From: Magnetospirillum molischianum DSM 120
Lineage (GTDB): Bacteria > Pseudomonadota > Alphaproteobacteria > Rhodospirillales > Magnetospirillaceae
Length of the DNA stretch: 64,000 nucleotides
Assembly: GCF_000294655.1 (NCBI RefSeq)
Contig: NZ_CAHP01000013.1
Span: forward strand, 17,023 to 81,022
Direction of reading: 5' to 3'
In this document: positions 36,774 to 46,376 of the stretch, one piece after another
Numbering within the stretch: the stretch's first letter is position 1
Layout: every line of letters starts with the position of its first letter
Notes under the pieces: generated by a model
What the model was told of the DNA's origin: nothing
The model's input: the letters and a program-made list of their open reading frames with translations, nothing else
Database searches by the model: none
Translations under genes and position numbers: made by a program

Positions 36774-37114
36774 GAATTTTTATTAGAGGCCGCAGACTCC
36801 GACAGAATGCCTGCAACAGCCACTCTCCTAATAAAAATTTACCAATGTGACTTTTATAAACTTTAAGTTGGCTTTTTCGTCCGCGCGGAAATCGCACTAA
36901 TATGTTGAAATAAATAAGAAATATTAATTCAATCGAACAGAGAGACCAAACGATGAGAGAGGAAAACCCCTCTGCATCACTCCACCTCAGGAGGAAGCCC
37001 ACGCTGTACGGGACACGGAACCCTCTGTCATTTTGTATATAACAAAAAGACATTGGAATGAGGGCGTCAGAGTGATGATGAGGCGGCGCTCGCATGGGCG
37101 GATAAAATCACGCC
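36774..37114. other. AT-rich gene-free stretch upstream of puc
   Basis: No convincing gene. A 126-codon minus-strand frame (36715-37095) runs through the puc promoter, and has neither ribosome site nor family features. TACGGGACACGGA at 37007-37019 repeats a sequence in front of the heme oxygenase gene. Confidence 0.5.
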
Positions 37115-37153
37115 TTACAAACTAAACGAACGGGACCGAGCAAGTCCCGTTCG
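37115..37153 (-). terminator. Strong intrinsic terminator on the minus strand
   Basis: CGAACGGGAC (37127-37136) and GTCCCGTTCG (37144-37153) form a perfect 10-bp stem with a 7-nt loop. On the minus strand it is followed by TTTAGTTTGT. No annotated gene ends here, which is what draws attention to the transcript upstream. Confidence 0.7.
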
Positions 37154-37335
37154 CACTTAGGGGTATCTTATACTACAAGCACACCAAAATACTGACGAAC
37201 AAAACTTCGAAACGCCAGTCTTCGTAACTCTATAACAATCGAGCCACGGTAACCCCAATTAAAAAAGAACACAGAAAATTAAATTTAATTTCTACACGCT
37301 CAATTCGAACTAAATTCTCATTCCCGTTGTTCAAT
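37117..37335 (-). ncRNA. Predicted orphan small RNA (or relic leader) driven by a puc-like promoter
   Basis: A puc-like promoter at 37342-37370 predicts a minus-strand transcript from about 37335, and a strong terminator hairpin at 37127-37153 ends it near 37117, giving about 220 nt. No ORF with a ribosome site lies in between; the 72-codon frame there starts within the promoter. The transcript could be a light-regulated small RNA, or the leftover of a lost puc unit. Ends are predicted by signals only. Confidence 0.45.
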
Positions 37336-37341
37336 GAACGG

Positions 37342-37388
37342 ATCATGACACTGCGATTCGCCGCCGTCAACATTTTTTGTCTAGGACA
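37342..37388 (-). promoter_or_regulatory. Second copy of the puc-type promoter module, without a gene
   Basis: Minus strand: dyad TGTCCTAGACA (37388-37378), 7 bp, -35 TTGACG (37370-37365), 17 bp, -10 CATGAT (37347-37342). All spacings equal those of the puc promoter, and short stretches also match (TTCTGTC before, GACAAA after, CAGTG just before the -10). The likeness points to duplication of a whole promoter. Confidence 0.6.
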
Positions 37389-37620
37389 GAAAATTTCAGA
37401 ATACGTTATTCCGAACGCACAGAACGGCAAGAGATCGCCTGACAGCACCCTATCAACCGATACCCCTCCGACATAAACGACGAATTTTCACTCACAAAAT
37501 ACGAACATACTCTTGTTATTAAAAGATTTAATGGAATTGACCCGTCCATCTTTATGTCAATCACACGGATCTCCCCCTCCCTTCTCGATCCCCTTTCCAA
37601 TCCACTCCGCTTCCCGTTTT

Positions 37621-37631
37621 TGTCCATGACA
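37621..37631. promoter_or_regulatory. Third TGTC-N3-GACA dyad
   Basis: TGTCCATGACA is a perfect dyad like those in the two promoters. No good -35/-10 pair is seen at the expected distance on the minus strand, so it may be an extra binding site or a degenerate promoter. The surrounding 37389-37835 is AT-rich and shows no believable gene. Confidence 0.35.
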
Positions 37632-37835
37632 CGTTCGAAGCCCGACACTCCGATTAAGATAAGGATGGCTACGACAGATCGTCGCCACCTCCTGATGCCG
37701 TAAAATATGAACAAATATAAATTTTGGCCGATGGCAATTAATTATATAACTATAATTTAAATTAATTTACTTGGATAAAATATCTCGAAATTGATCTTGA
37801 TTAAGTAGATTGACCTCACAACCCAATACAAACGC

Positions 37836-38960
37836 TCAGGCCATATTCGTCATCGCCTTGCGGAAATACCATAAGGTCACGCTAAAAAATCCAGCTCCAA
37901 TGACGAACAGCCCCAGCAATTGTGACCACACCACATCGAATCCGGCCCCACGATACAGAATCGATTGAGCCAGGATGACGAAGTGGGTGGTCGGCGCGAG
38001 CATCATCAGATCCTGGACAAGCTCGGGCATGCTGTCGCGGGCCGTCAGACCGCCAGACAGGACCTGAAGCGGAATCAGGATCAGGATCATAACGATACCG
38101 AATTGCTGCATCGAGCGGGCGATGGTCCCGATCAGGATGCCAAGCGCGGTCGTAGCAAAGATGTTGAGAGCAGCCCCGAACAGAAACAGCGGAATCGATC
38201 CCGCGATCGGGATACCCAACACGCCTCGTGCCATGATGAGCAGCGAGCAGCTTGCCGCCAGCAACACCACCAGTCCCATCGACCAGATTTTGGCCGCCAT
38301 GATTTCAAACGGGGATACCGGCATCGCCAATAGATGCTCGATCGTCCCCCGCTCGCGCTCGCGGATCAACGCGGCCCCGGTCAAAATGATCGAGAGCATC
38401 GTCACATTGTTGATGATCTCCATCACCGCGCCGAACCAGGATTCGGTCAGCGTTGGGTTATAGCGGGCACGCAGCACGAGATCGACCGGCGCCGGGGGGG
38501 CGGGACGGTCACGGCGCAGGAACGTCGTTACCTCCTGAACCACCATCGCCTGAATATAGGCGCTGCCGGTAAAGGCCTGACTGACCCGGTTGGCATCGAC
38601 GTTGAGCTGAACGCTAGGGCGTCGCCCCGCCAGCAGATCGCTTTGAAAATCAGGGGGGATGTCGAGAATAAAGGTATAGGTTCCCTCGTCCAGGCCGGGA
38701 TCGAGCCGAGCCAGGGAAATCATCTCGGGCCGCTGGAAATGCGGCGGATAGAACGCGCTGGCGATCCGCGCCGACAGCGGCGATGCGTCCTCGTCGATAA
38801 TCGCGATCGGCGCGTTATGCAGCGTTTCCGGCATCACCGTCGCCGCGACATAAATCCCCAGGCTGAAGACGTAGAGAATCAGCACCAGCATGATCCGGTC
38901 GCTGGCCAGACTGCGCAATTCCTTGACGCCCAACCGGGCGATGGTCGCGAACGATGACAC
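37836..38960 (-). CDS. ABC-2 type permease (YhhJ-like)
   Basis: A 374-residue inner-membrane permease with one N-terminal helix (LVLILYVFSLGIYVAATVMP), a large extracytoplasmic domain and five C-terminal helices, the ABC2_membrane layout of YhhJ. It contains RERERGTIEHLLAMPVSPFEIM, the coupling segment typical of this family. It begins at GTG directly after the RbbA-like stop, with GGAGGGG as ribosome site, so both are co-translated. It would pair with the permease half of the preceding protein to form a heterodimeric exporter. Substrate is unknown; related systems have been linked to drug or lipid export and, for RbbA, to ribosome association. Confidence 0.88.
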   Translation of the reverse strand: MSSFATIARLGVKELRSLASDRIMLVLILYVFSLGIYVAATVMPETLHNAPIAIIDEDASPLSARIASAFYPPHFQRPEMISLARLDPGLDEGTYTFILDIPPDFQSDLLAGRRPSVQLNVDANRVSQAFTGSAYIQAMVVQEVTTFLRRDRPAPPAPVDLVLRARYNPTLTESWFGAVMEIINNVTMLSIILTGAALIRERERGTIEHLLAMPVSPFEIMAAKIWSMGLVVLLAASCSLLIMARGVLGIPIAGSIPLFLFGAALNIFATTALGILIGTIARSMQQFGIVMILILIPLQVLSGGLTARDSMPELVQDLMMLAPTTHFVILAQSILYRGAGFDVVWSQLLGLFVIGAGFFSVTLWYFRKAMTNMA

Positions 38961-41711
38961 TCACCCCTCCTGCTTCTTGAGGAGAAGGATGCACAGCGTC
39001 ATCAATACGACGATGCTGGCCACGATGGGGAGAAGCGACGGCCACAGCTCAACAAATCCCAGCGCCTTGGAAAAAGTGCCGCGCGAAATGATCAGAAAGT
39101 AGGTCGCCGGGAAAATCCGGCCGATGATGGCGCCACCGCCTTCCAGCGACGAAACCGGATTGATCAGCCCCGCATATTGGATTGCCGGGACGATGGTGCC
39201 GATGGTGGTACCGAAAATCGCAGCGATCTGGCTGCGCATGAAGGTTGACATCACCAGCCCGATCGCCGTCGCCGACAGAATGAACAGGAACGCCGCAACG
39301 GTCAGAAAGGCGAGGCTGCCGGTAAGCTGCACGCCGAACACCACCGTTACCAGCAGAGTGAGCAGGACGAAATTGACCATCCCCAACAGGACATAGGGGA
39401 TTTGCTTGCCGATCAGGAATTCGGCCCGAGTCACTGGTGTCACATAGAGATTGACGATCGAGCCGAGTTCCTTCTCGCGCACCACGCTCAACGAGGTCAA
39501 CATCGCCGGAATCATCAAGAGAAGAATCGGAATCAGCGCGGGCACCATCGCGACGATGCTGACGATTTCGGGGTTGTAGCGAAATCGGATTTCGACCTCG
39601 ACCGGGCTGAAGAACGGCCGCGTGCCCGACCGGCGCAACGCCGTTTCCGATAGCCAGGAAACATGCATGGCGCGGACATAGGATTGGATCGTCTCGCCCC
39701 TCTGCGGCATCGCGCCGTCGAACCACGCCGCAACCTCGACCGGCATCCCGCGATCGATATCGCGGCCGAAGCCAGGGGGAATCTCGATGGCAAGCCCCAG
39801 CTCACCGCTCGCCATCCGGCGATCCAGATCGGCATAATCGGCAATCGGCGGCTGTTCCGAAAAATAGCGCGAGCCGGATAGGGTGGTCGCGTAATCGCGG
39901 CTGAGGCTAGTCCCGTCATGATCGAGAACGGCAAAGCGGATATTCTCGACGTCAAGGCTGATCCCATAGCCCATGATCAGCATCAGGATAACGGTGCCGA
40001 ACAGCGCCAGCGTGCCACGAATGGGATCGCGGCGGAGTTCAAGCCCCTCGCGCCTCGTATAGCTCCACATCCGCCGCGGGCTGAAACCGCGCCACACTGG
40101 CGCTGGCGTGGCGGGAGGGGGCACGATCTCGACCGGGGCCTTCGCGCCAGATGTCTCCGCGCCTCCGGCCTCGGTCAAATAATCGATGAAGGCCTCTTCC
40201 AGACTGGCCGCACCACGTCCGGCGATCACGCCCGCTGGACTGTCGCAAACCAAAACCCGACCGGCATGCATCAGGGAAATGCGGTCGCAGCGTTCGGCCT
40301 CGTTCATGAAGTGGGTCGAGATGAAGATCGTGACCAGATCGTTGCGCGACAGATCGACCATCATTTGCCAAAACATGTCGCGCGCGATCGGATCGACGCC
40401 GGAGGTCGGCTCGTCCAGAATCAGCAGTTCTGGCTTGTGGACCATCGCGACCGCCAGCGACAAACGTTGGCGCACCCCCAGCGGCAGGGTGTCCGGCAGA
40501 GACTCGATCTCGGCGGCAAGCTCGAAGCGGTCGGCCATCTCGGCAACCCGGCCAGGAACCTCCGCCGCGGAAACCCCGAAAAGTTGGGCGTGCAGCGTCA
40601 AATTCTGCGCCACGGTCAGCTCGGAATAGAGCGAGAACCCTTGCGTCATGTATCCGACCCGACGCCGCATCGCCATATCGACGGTGGCGACCCGCCGACC
40701 GAACAGCCGGGCCTCGCCCGCGCTGGCCGACAGCAGGCCGGTCAACAGCTTCATCGTCGTGGTCTTGCCGCAGCCATTCGAGCCGAGAAAGCCGAAAATC
40801 TCGCCGCGTTCGATCCGAAAATCGACCTGATCGACGGCGGTGAAATCGCCGAAGCGGACGGTCAGCCCCTTCGCCTCGATCACCACCTCAACGGTGGAAT
40901 CCACTGTCCGGGGCTGAATCATCACGGCGTGGTGACGCCGCCGCTGCTCTTCCGGCATCAGGGCAATAAAGGCGTCTTCCAACGTCGCCGCGCCGGTACG
41001 GTCAAGCAGTTCCTGAGGCGTGCCGGTGGCGATTACCCGCCCGGCATTGATCGCGACCAGGGAGTCGAATCGTTCCGCTTCTTCCATATAGGCGGTGGCG
41101 ACGACGACGCTCATCCCTGGCCGCACGGCGCGAATCCGCTCGACCAGATCCCAGAACTGGACCCGTGACAGCGGATCGACACCGGTGGTCGGCTCGTCGA
41201 GAATCAGCAGATCGGGATCGTGAATGAGCGCACAGCACAGCCCCAGCTTCTGCTTCATTCCCCCGGACAGCTTTCCCGCCGGGCGGTCACGGAACGGCAG
41301 CAGCCCGGTACTGGCCAACAGATCGTCGATCCGGCTTTCACGCTCGGCCCTGTCCTGACCGAACAGCCGGGCGAAGAAATCCATGTTCTCGACCACCGAA
41401 AGGGTGGCGTAGAGGTTACGGCCCAGCCCCTGCGGCATAAAGGCGATACGAGGGCAGATCGCGATCCGGTGGCGGGGATCGGCGATGTCGCCGCCCAACA
41501 CCTCGACCTGCCCGTCTTGAACCGCCCGCGCGCCCACGACAAGGTTGAACAGCGTCGATTTGCCGACTCCATCCGGCCCGATCAGACCAGTGATCCGACC
41601 CAAGGGCAGCGCCAGACTGACCCGATCCAACGCCAGATTCTTTCCATAGCGCAGGCTGACCTCGACGAGTCGGATCGCCATCGCCTCGGCGGCGATTGCG
41701 GGCGGGGTCAT
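38961..41711 (-). CDS. ABC exporter with two ATPase domains fused to a permease (RbbA-like)
   Basis: A 916-residue fusion. ATPase 1 (about 10-240) has Walker [10 protein letters not shown], signature [11 protein letters not shown] and Walker [14 protein letters not shown]. ATPase 2 (about 280-500) has GSNGCGKTT, a degenerate signature ([12 protein letters not shown] in place of LSGGQ) and [14 protein letters not shown] linker leads to an ABC-2 permease (about 545-916) with a large periplasmic loop and five C-terminal helices. This is the layout of RbbA/YhiH. The gene overlaps the membrane-fusion gene upstream by 4 nt and abuts the second permease. The set resembles yhiI-rbbA-yhhJ with an added outer-membrane factor, so it looks like a complete trans-envelope exporter. 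Confidence 0.92.
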   Translation of the reverse strand: MTPPAIAAEAMAIRLVEVSLRYGKNLALDRVSLALPLGRITGLIGPDGVGKSTLFNLVVGARAVQDGQVEVLGGDIADPRHRIAICPRIAFMPQGLGRNLYATLSVVENMDFFARLFGQDRAERESRIDDLLASTGLLPFRDRPAGKLSGGMKQKLGLCCALIHDPDLLILDEPTTGVDPLSRVQFWDLVERIRAVRPGMSVVVATAYMEEAERFDSLVAINAGRVIATGTPQELLDRTGAATLEDAFIALMPEEQRRRHHAVMIQPRTVDSTVEVVIEAKGLTVRFGDFTAVDQVDFRIERGEIFGFLGSNGCGKTTTMKLLTGLLSASAGEARLFGRRVATVDMAMRRRVGYMTQGFSLYSELTVAQNLTLHAQLFGVSAAEVPGRVAEMADRFELAAEIESLPDTLPLGVRQRLSLAVAMVHKPELLILDEPTSGVDPIARDMFWQMMVDLSRNDLVTIFISTHFMNEAERCDRISLMHAGRVLVCDSPAGVIAGRGAASLEEAFIDYLTEAGGAETSGAKAPVEIVPPPATPAPVWRGFSPRRMWSYTRREGLELRRDPIRGTLALFGTVILMLIMGYGISLDVENIRFAVLDHDGTSLSRDYATTLSGSRYFSEQPPIADYADLDRRMASGELGLAIEIPPGFGRDIDRGMPVEVAAWFDGAMPQRGETIQSYVRAMHVSWLSETALRRSGTRPFFSPVEVEIRFRYNPEIVSIVAMVPALIPILLLMIPAMLTSLSVVREKELGSIVNLYVTPVTRAEFLIGKQIPYVLLGMVNFVLLTLLVTVVFGVQLTGSLAFLTVAAFLFILSATAIGLVMSTFMRSQIAAIFGTTIGTIVPAIQYAGLINPVSSLEGGGAIIGRIFPATYFLIISRGTFSKALGFVELWPSLLPIVASIVVLMTLCILLLKKQEG

Positions 41712-43138
41712 TGCGGCACATGAAGGGCAAGGCGAGCGGGCCAGTCCTGCGCGGCATCAAGTCGAACATAGGCCATGCCGGGCAGCCCCGTCTTGACGTC
41801 GCGGCTGAATTTCCTCAGCAATTCCGGATCGAGCCTGGCCCGGACCCGAAACATCAGCTTTTGCCGCTCGCTGGCCGTTTCGACCGATTTTGGGGTGAAT
41901 TGGGCGACATCGGCCACAAACGAGACACTGGCCGGAATCACCCATTGCGGCGCCGCGTCGAGCACTAGACGCACTTCACTGCCAAGGGCGACCTTGCCCA
42001 CGGCGGCATCGGGCAAGAAAAAGGTCATGTAGACGTCGGACAGATCGACCAGATTAAGCACCTTGCCCCCGGCCGCGATCACTTCCGCCGCTTGCGCCAC
42101 CCGGTACTGGACCCGACCGTCACGCGGCGATTTGAGGGCGCAATCCTCGATGTCGGTCTGGATTCGCGTCATCGTGGCGCGGGCCGCATCGGCGCTGGAC
42201 CGTGCGCCAACAACCTGCGCCCGTGCGGTAACGATCGCGGCATCAGCCGCAGCGACCTGAGCCTGAGCGGCAGCAACGGCGGCGGCGCTGCCTTGCTGAC
42301 TGGCGAGATCGTCATCGTATTCCTGTACCGCGGCCGCCCCTTCACTCGACAGCGTTCGCGAGCGCGCCAGCCGCTTGCCCGCCACCGTCAGCTCGGCTTT
42401 GCGTTGCGCGACGACGGCCAGCGCCGCCGCCCGCTCGCTCCGGCGTTGCGTCACCTGACTTTCGGCGGTAACGATGGCGCTTTCGGCCCGCGCCAGATCG
42501 GCGGCGGCCTCGGCCATCTGAGCGTCAAGCCCCTGGGTATCCATCCGGGCAACGACCTGACCGCGTTCGACGACCTCGCCTTCCTTGACCAGAATATCGG
42601 CCAGCCGACCGGGCAATTTCGCCGCGACATCGATTTCAACCGCCTCGATCCGGCCGTTACCGCTGGCGAAGCCCGGCCCCAATTGCTTTGGCTTCAACAG
42701 ATCCCAGACCAGAAGTCCAAGTCCCACCGCCACCACAAGGATCACCCCCCCGACGATCCATTTGGTTCGGGTGGGCTTGGGGGCGGGCTTTGCGTCTTCT
42801 GGTTTCGGCGTGGGAGTTGGAGCGGGTTTCGGCTCAGTCTCGGGCTTCTTCTCTTCTGGATGAGCGTCAGGCGGAGGAGCAGATTTGGCTTCGGCTTTGG
42901 CCTCGGCTGTCCCCCTGGTCTCCGTCCGAGTCTCGACCTTTGTTTCGATGGTGGCATCGGGCTTGATTTCGGTGTGGGTCTCCGTCCGGGTCTCAACCTT
43001 CGAATCCGGGGCTGTTTCGGTCTTTGTTTCCGTCCTGATTTCCGTCTTGGTGACGATTTTACCGTCCGGATTGGTTTCAGTACGGGTTTCCGTCCGAATC
43101 TCCGTCTTGGTATCGGGCGAGGCGTCAGTTTTGGTCAT
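41708..43138 (-). CDS. HlyD-family membrane fusion protein with repetitive N-terminal extension
   Basis: A 476-residue adaptor (YhiI-like). Residues 1-128 form an unusual cytoplasmic tail: Thr/Glu/Lys/Arg repeats such as [12 protein letters not shown] up to about 75, then a Pro/Glu/Lys stretch ([18 protein letters not shown]). A single membrane helix follows (about 130-150, [19 protein letters not shown]). The periplasmic part has the lipoyl halves ([20 protein letters not shown] and [14 protein letters not shown]) around a long Ala/Gln coiled-coil hairpin. Close relatives, as far as I know, have only a short N terminus before the helix. The repeats also show as short repeated DNA units (GTCTCCGTCC-like). 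The gene overlaps both neighbours by 4 nt. Confidence 0.88.
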   Translation of the reverse strand: MTKTDASPDTKTEIRTETRTETNPDGKIVTKTEIRTETKTETAPDSKVETRTETHTEIKPDATIETKVETRTETRGTAEAKAEAKSAPPPDAHPEEKKPETEPKPAPTPTPKPEDAKPAPKPTRTKWIVGGVILVVAVGLGLLVWDLLKPKQLGPGFASGNGRIEAVEIDVAAKLPGRLADILVKEGEVVERGQVVARMDTQGLDAQMAEAAADLARAESAIVTAESQVTQRRSERAAALAVVAQRKAELTVAGKRLARSRTLSSEGAAAVQEYDDDLASQQGSAAAVAAAQAQVAAADAAIVTARAQVVGARSSADAARATMTRIQTDIEDCALKSPRDGRVQYRVAQAAEVIAAGGKVLNLVDLSDVYMTFFLPDAAVGKVALGSEVRLVLDAAPQWVIPASVSFVADVAQFTPKSVETASERQKLMFRVRARLDPELLRKFSRDVKTGLPGMAYVRLDAAQDWPARLALHVPQ

Positions 43139-44538
43139 GGGGACCGCCTGTCGATTTCATCGTCGCCCCCGCCCAAGGCGGCATACAGATTGACCTCGCT
43201 CGACAGGCGGGCGCGTCTGGTCTCGACCAGCGCCTGCTCGGTGGCGAACAGATCGCGCTCGGCGTCCAGCACATCGAGATAGGTCGAGGCACCATGGAGA
43301 TAGCGGAGCCGAGACAGGCGGGCGCGCTCGATCAACGCATTCAGGGTTCGCTGCTGCGCCGCCACCTGCTGCCCCAGCCAGCGCCGCGCCGCCAGGGCAT
43401 CGGCGACATCGCGAAAGGCGGTTTGCACCGTCCGCTCGTACTCGGCCACGGCACTGTCGCGTTGCGCCTTGGCCTCGCCCAAAGCACCCAGCAAGCGCCC
43501 TCCCTCGAACAGAGGCATCGACAGATTGGCGGCAAGCGTCCAGATCCGGCTTCCTCCCATGAACAGACCGTCAAGCGCCGCACTGGCGGTGCCGTAATCG
43601 CCGGTCAACGCGATGCGGGGGAAAAACGCCGCCCGCGCCGCACCGATATCGGCCTCCGCCGCACGCAGCCGGTTCTCGGCGCCGCGAATGTCGGGACGAT
43701 CCTCCAGTAGGATTGACGGCAGGCCCGGCGGCAGGTCGCGCACCACCGCGTCTTCGACCGAAGACAGCGCCACGATCTCGGCCCCGACCGGCCCCCCCAC
43801 CAGAACGGTCAGGGCGTTGCGCGTCTTCTCACGCTGTTGCTCCAGCGTGATCAGGGCGCTATCGGCCTGACCGAGCAGGGTTTCAGCCTGGGTCAGATCG
43901 ATCCGGGGCGAGGCACCAACCTCATAGCGCCGCCGGGCGATCCGGGCGGAATCGCGACGGCTGTCGATCGTCTGCATGGCCAGGACGATTCGCTCGTCCA
44001 ATTCACGCCCGACCAGCCAGGTATTGGCGATTTCGGCAATCAGGTTGAGGGCAACCGCCCGGCGCGCCTCGTCCGTTGCCAACCAGCGTTCCAGCGCGGC
44101 GGTATCCTGGCTGCGAATACGGCCCCACAGGTCCAACTCCCACCCCACGCTGACCGACGCGCGGAAGGTGTTGGCAACGACACTTTTACCCGTATAAGAC
44201 AGATCGGCGGGCGTTTTGGCACGAGACGAATCCACCCCGCCGTCAAGGTGTGGAAACAACTCGGCGCGCTGGATACGGTACTGGTTACGAACCACCTCGA
44301 CCCGCTGGACCGCGATGCGTAGGTCGCGGTTGTTTTCCAGCGCCTGGGCAATCAGGTCCGCCAATGCGGGGGCGACAAAGAAGGATTGCCAGCGAATCGG
44401 TCGTGCCAGCGGATCGCCGCGATCCGGCATCGGCCACGTTGCCGACACCGGTAAAGCGGGCCGCACCGGCTCGGATGCCAACGAGCATCCGGCCAGCAGC
44501 AGAACAGCGAACAAAGAACCCAAGCGGGGCAGTTTCAT
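43135..44538 (-). CDS. Outer-membrane efflux lipoprotein (NodT/OprM family)
   Basis: A 467-residue TolC-type outer-membrane channel. The signal peptide ends in the lipobox LLAGC, so it is lipid-anchored like OprM and CusC. Two repeat halves (about 60-250 and 270-460) contain typical motifs such as RIAVQRVEVVRNQYRIQRAE, WELDLWGRIRSQ and LLEDRPDIRGAENRLRAAE. Its stop overlaps the HlyD-like start (ATGA at 43138-43135). With HlyD-, RbbA- and YhhJ-like genes it completes a tripartite ABC exporter. Such NodT proteins more often partner RND pumps, but gene order supports the ABC assignment. Confidence 0.9.
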   Translation of the reverse strand: MKLPRLGSLFAVLLLAGCSLASEPVRPALPVSATWPMPDRGDPLARPIRWQSFFVAPALADLIAQALENNRDLRIAVQRVEVVRNQYRIQRAELFPHLDGGVDSSRAKTPADLSYTGKSVVANTFRASVSVGWELDLWGRIRSQDTAALERWLATDEARRAVALNLIAEIANTWLVGRELDERIVLAMQTIDSRRDSARIARRRYEVGASPRIDLTQAETLLGQADSALITLEQQREKTRNALTVLVGGPVGAEIVALSSVEDAVVRDLPPGLPSILLEDRPDIRGAENRLRAAEADIGAARAAFFPRIALTGDYGTASAALDGLFMGGSRIWTLAANLSMPLFEGGRLLGALGEAKAQRDSAVAEYERTVQTAFRDVADALAARRWLGQQVAAQQRTLNALIERARLSRLRYLHGASTYLDVLDAERDLFATEQALVETRRARLSSEVNLYAALGGGDDEIDRRSP

Positions 44539-44571
44539 CGACCTACCCCCGCCGGTTGCACGCCAGAACCC

Positions 44572-44901
44572 CTACTTGTCCGTCTTGATCTTCAACTCAC
44601 TCTTGACCGAAGTGACGCCGGAGACGGACCGTGCGATCGCAATCGCCTTGTCGATTTCGGCTTGGCTGGCGAGGTTCCCACTTAACTCAACCTCACCCTT
44701 GCTGTCGGTCTCGACCTTGATATCGAGCAGAGTCTTGATTTTTTCTTCTGCCAGCTTGGCTTTGATCTTGGTTGTTATGGTCGAGTCCTTCACGTAGGTC
44801 TCGGCCTGTGCACGGTCGCTCTCCGCGTTCGCCGCCCCAACGAAAACCGGGGACAGCATGACGGCAAGGGCGATGCACATGGTGGCGATCCGGTATTTCA
44901 T
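44572..44901 (-). CDS. Periplasmic BON-domain protein (OsmY-like)
   Basis: A 109-residue exported protein with a signal peptide (MKYRIATMCIALAVMLSPVF ... AANA) and one BON domain: DSTITTKIKAKLAEEKIKTL, then VELSGNLASQAEIDKAIAIA and VSGVTSVKSEL. BON domains bind phospholipid and are found in envelope-stress proteins such as OsmY and DolP. The second ATG (44901) is the start, because AAGGA lies 7 nt before it and only 1 nt before the first ATG. It lies 33 nt upstream of the efflux lipoprotein in the same direction and may lead that operon. Confidence 0.85.
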   Translation of the reverse strand: MKYRIATMCIALAVMLSPVFVGAANAESDRAQAETYVKDSTITTKIKAKLAEEKIKTLLDIKVETDSKGEVELSGNLASQAEIDKAIAIARSVSGVTSVKSELKIKTDK

Positions 44902-45052
44902 GGACATATCCTTGAATTTATCGATGTATCCTTGCGTTCGGGCAAACGCTGGATATCACCAAGCCTACAGAATCACCCGAAAAGATCCGATATAACAACA
45001 AATTACCGATGACTTCACCTCACCTGTAATTTTCACAATTACAATCGATTAT

Positions 45053-45559
45053 CTAATTCTTTTCGTGCGGAGAGGCCTTACTCTTACCGGCCTTTCCATC
45101 CTTATCGCTTGGCTCCCGATCAAAGGTTTCCTTCTGGCTAGGAGTCAGAGTCGCGTAAAACGCCTCCAGCGCCGGTCGAGTCTCCTGAAGGGATTGAAGC
45201 TCAAGCTTCAGGTGAGCCTCCTTGCTGGCTTCGCGCTCCAGCACTGTCGGCTTGACCCCGGCCTTGGGGCCGTTGGCATGACATGCGGTCCGTATCGTTT
45301 CCGCTGCCGCGAGAGAATCCTGGCGATATTTGGCGAAAGCCGACTTCTGCGGCTCGGTCAGCTTAAGTCGCGCTTCCTGATAACCAAGCTCTCCGCCCCG
45401 ATGGGCGTAATGATCGTCGCAGGCCTTGACATGCCTCGCGGTCAGATCCTGCTGGGTCAGCACCGGCTCGTTCTTGCCCGGAGAGGTCGGCTCGGCCAGC
45501 GCCAGCGAACTCCACACCAGGGGAAGAGTGAACAGAAGGGCGCGAGATGGTTTGACCAT
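45053..45559 (-). CDS. LTXXQ-motif periplasmic protein (Spy/CpxP-like)
   Basis: A 168-residue exported helical protein. The signal peptide ends SSLALA. Two LTxxQ-type motifs are visible (KLTEPQKSAF near 66 and TLTPSQKETF near 138), which define the Spy/CpxP/ZraP-like family of periplasmic chaperones and stress sensors. The C-terminus is Lys/Ser/Asp rich. A Cys near residue 47 and another near 92 could form a disulfide. It precedes the BON protein on the same strand by 150 nt. A role in envelope stress or metal response fits the family and the neighbouring exporter, but is inferred. Confidence 0.8.
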   Translation of the reverse strand: MVKPSRALLFTLPLVWSSLALAEPTSPGKNEPVLTQQDLTARHVKACDDHYAHRGGELGYQEARLKLTEPQKSAFAKYRQDSLAAAETIRTACHANGPKAGVKPTVLEREASKEAHLKLELQSLQETRPALEAFYATLTPSQKETFDREPSDKDGKAGKSKASPHEKN

Positions 45560-45902
45560 GGGAAATTCCTTGAGCTAGGGCATGTTGGGATATCTCCGAG
45601 GTCAAGAGACCCCGCACCGTTCGAAAAAAGCGGAAACGGCGTGTCCCAATGCTGGAGCAGCGATGATGCAGCAGCTGTAAATCCAAAATATCAATACAAA
45701 CAAATATTTTTATAGTGTCGGAATATACTTAAGAGTTTCTTGAAAAGAAATGATCACAATTCATAAAATAAACAAAAAAGTTTACACAAACACCAATACA
45801 GACTTGAGACCATAAGCGTATTTTCCGATCCTGCCTCTATGGCGTCACCGATGGTTAGTCTTTGACGATTAATCATTCGTTCGCCGAGGCAGGAGTTGCT
45901 CC
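45560..45902. other. Divergent promoter region, AT-rich
   Basis: The 343-nt spacer between the LTXXQ gene and the OsmC-like gene becomes strongly AT-rich between about 45690 and 45800. No gene is seen. It should hold two back-to-back promoters; no consensus element could be assigned with confidence. Confidence 0.5.
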
Positions 45903-46376
45903 GTGACTGAAAAAGCCGCAAGCGTGCATTGGGACGGCCAGGGCAAAACCGGCCATGGAACGATCAGCACCGAAACCGGGGCTTTATCCCGGTCCCCTTA
46001 TGGCTTCGGTAGCCGTTTCGGTGCGGAACGGCGCAACACGAATCCAGAAGAACTCCTCGGCGCGGCCCACGCAGCCTGTTTCACCATGGCGTTTTCGTTT
46101 GCAGCGGAAAAAGCCGGACTGGCCATCACCGAAATCGAGACCACCGCCAATGTCCGTCTTGTCCCCCAGGGCGAGGGTTTTCTGATCGATCGTATCGCCC
46201 TGATCCTGACGGCGACCGGGCTCGGCGTCGATACGGCGAGATTCCACGAGATTGCCGAGGGGGCGAAGCGCGATTGTCCGCTGTCGAAGGCGCTGGCCAG
46301 TGTCCCCGAGATCACGTTGGAGGCGACCTTAAAGGAGGAACCCGCCGCGATCCGCAAAGCGGGATTGTTGCCGTGA
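45903..46376 (+). CDS. OsmC-family peroxide reductase
   Basis: A 157-residue OsmC/Ohr-fold protein, which reduces organic hydroperoxides using two cysteines. The redox pair is visible: one Cys in ELLGAAHAACFTMAFSF and the second in GAKRDCPLSKALASV. The SPYGFGSRFG segment is characteristic of the OsmC rather than the Ohr subgroup. Start is GTG at 45903 with CAGGAG upstream. Its stop overlaps the GTG of the pyruvate oxidase gene (GTGA at 46373-46376), so a shared transcript with translational coupling is likely. This suggests joint use during oxidative or stationary-phase stress. Confidence 0.9.
   Translation: MTEKAASVHWDGQGKTGHGTISTETGALSRSPYGFGSRFGAERRNTNPEELLGAAHAACFTMAFSFAAEKAGLAITEIETTANVRLVPQGEGFLIDRIALILTATGLGVDTARFHEIAEGAKRDCPLSKALASVPEITLEATLKEEPAAIRKAGLLP

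Noticed and set aside
36659..36800. PpsR/CrtJ site (TGT-N12-ACA) at puc
   Set aside because: Several TGT triplets were checked; none has ACA at the required distance.
36715..37095. 126-codon minus-strand frame upstream of puc
   Set aside because: It runs through the predicted puc promoter, has no ribosome site and shows no family resemblance.
37230..37714. Two minus-strand frames (72 and 102 codons) in the AT-rich region
   Set aside because: They overlap each other and a promoter-like module, lack ribosome sites and have unprotein-like composition.
37791..37804. FNR/FixK-like box TTGATCTTGATTAA
   Set aside because: One mismatch to TTGAT-N4-ATCAA and over 1 kb from the nearest start on that side; could be chance in AT-rich DNA.
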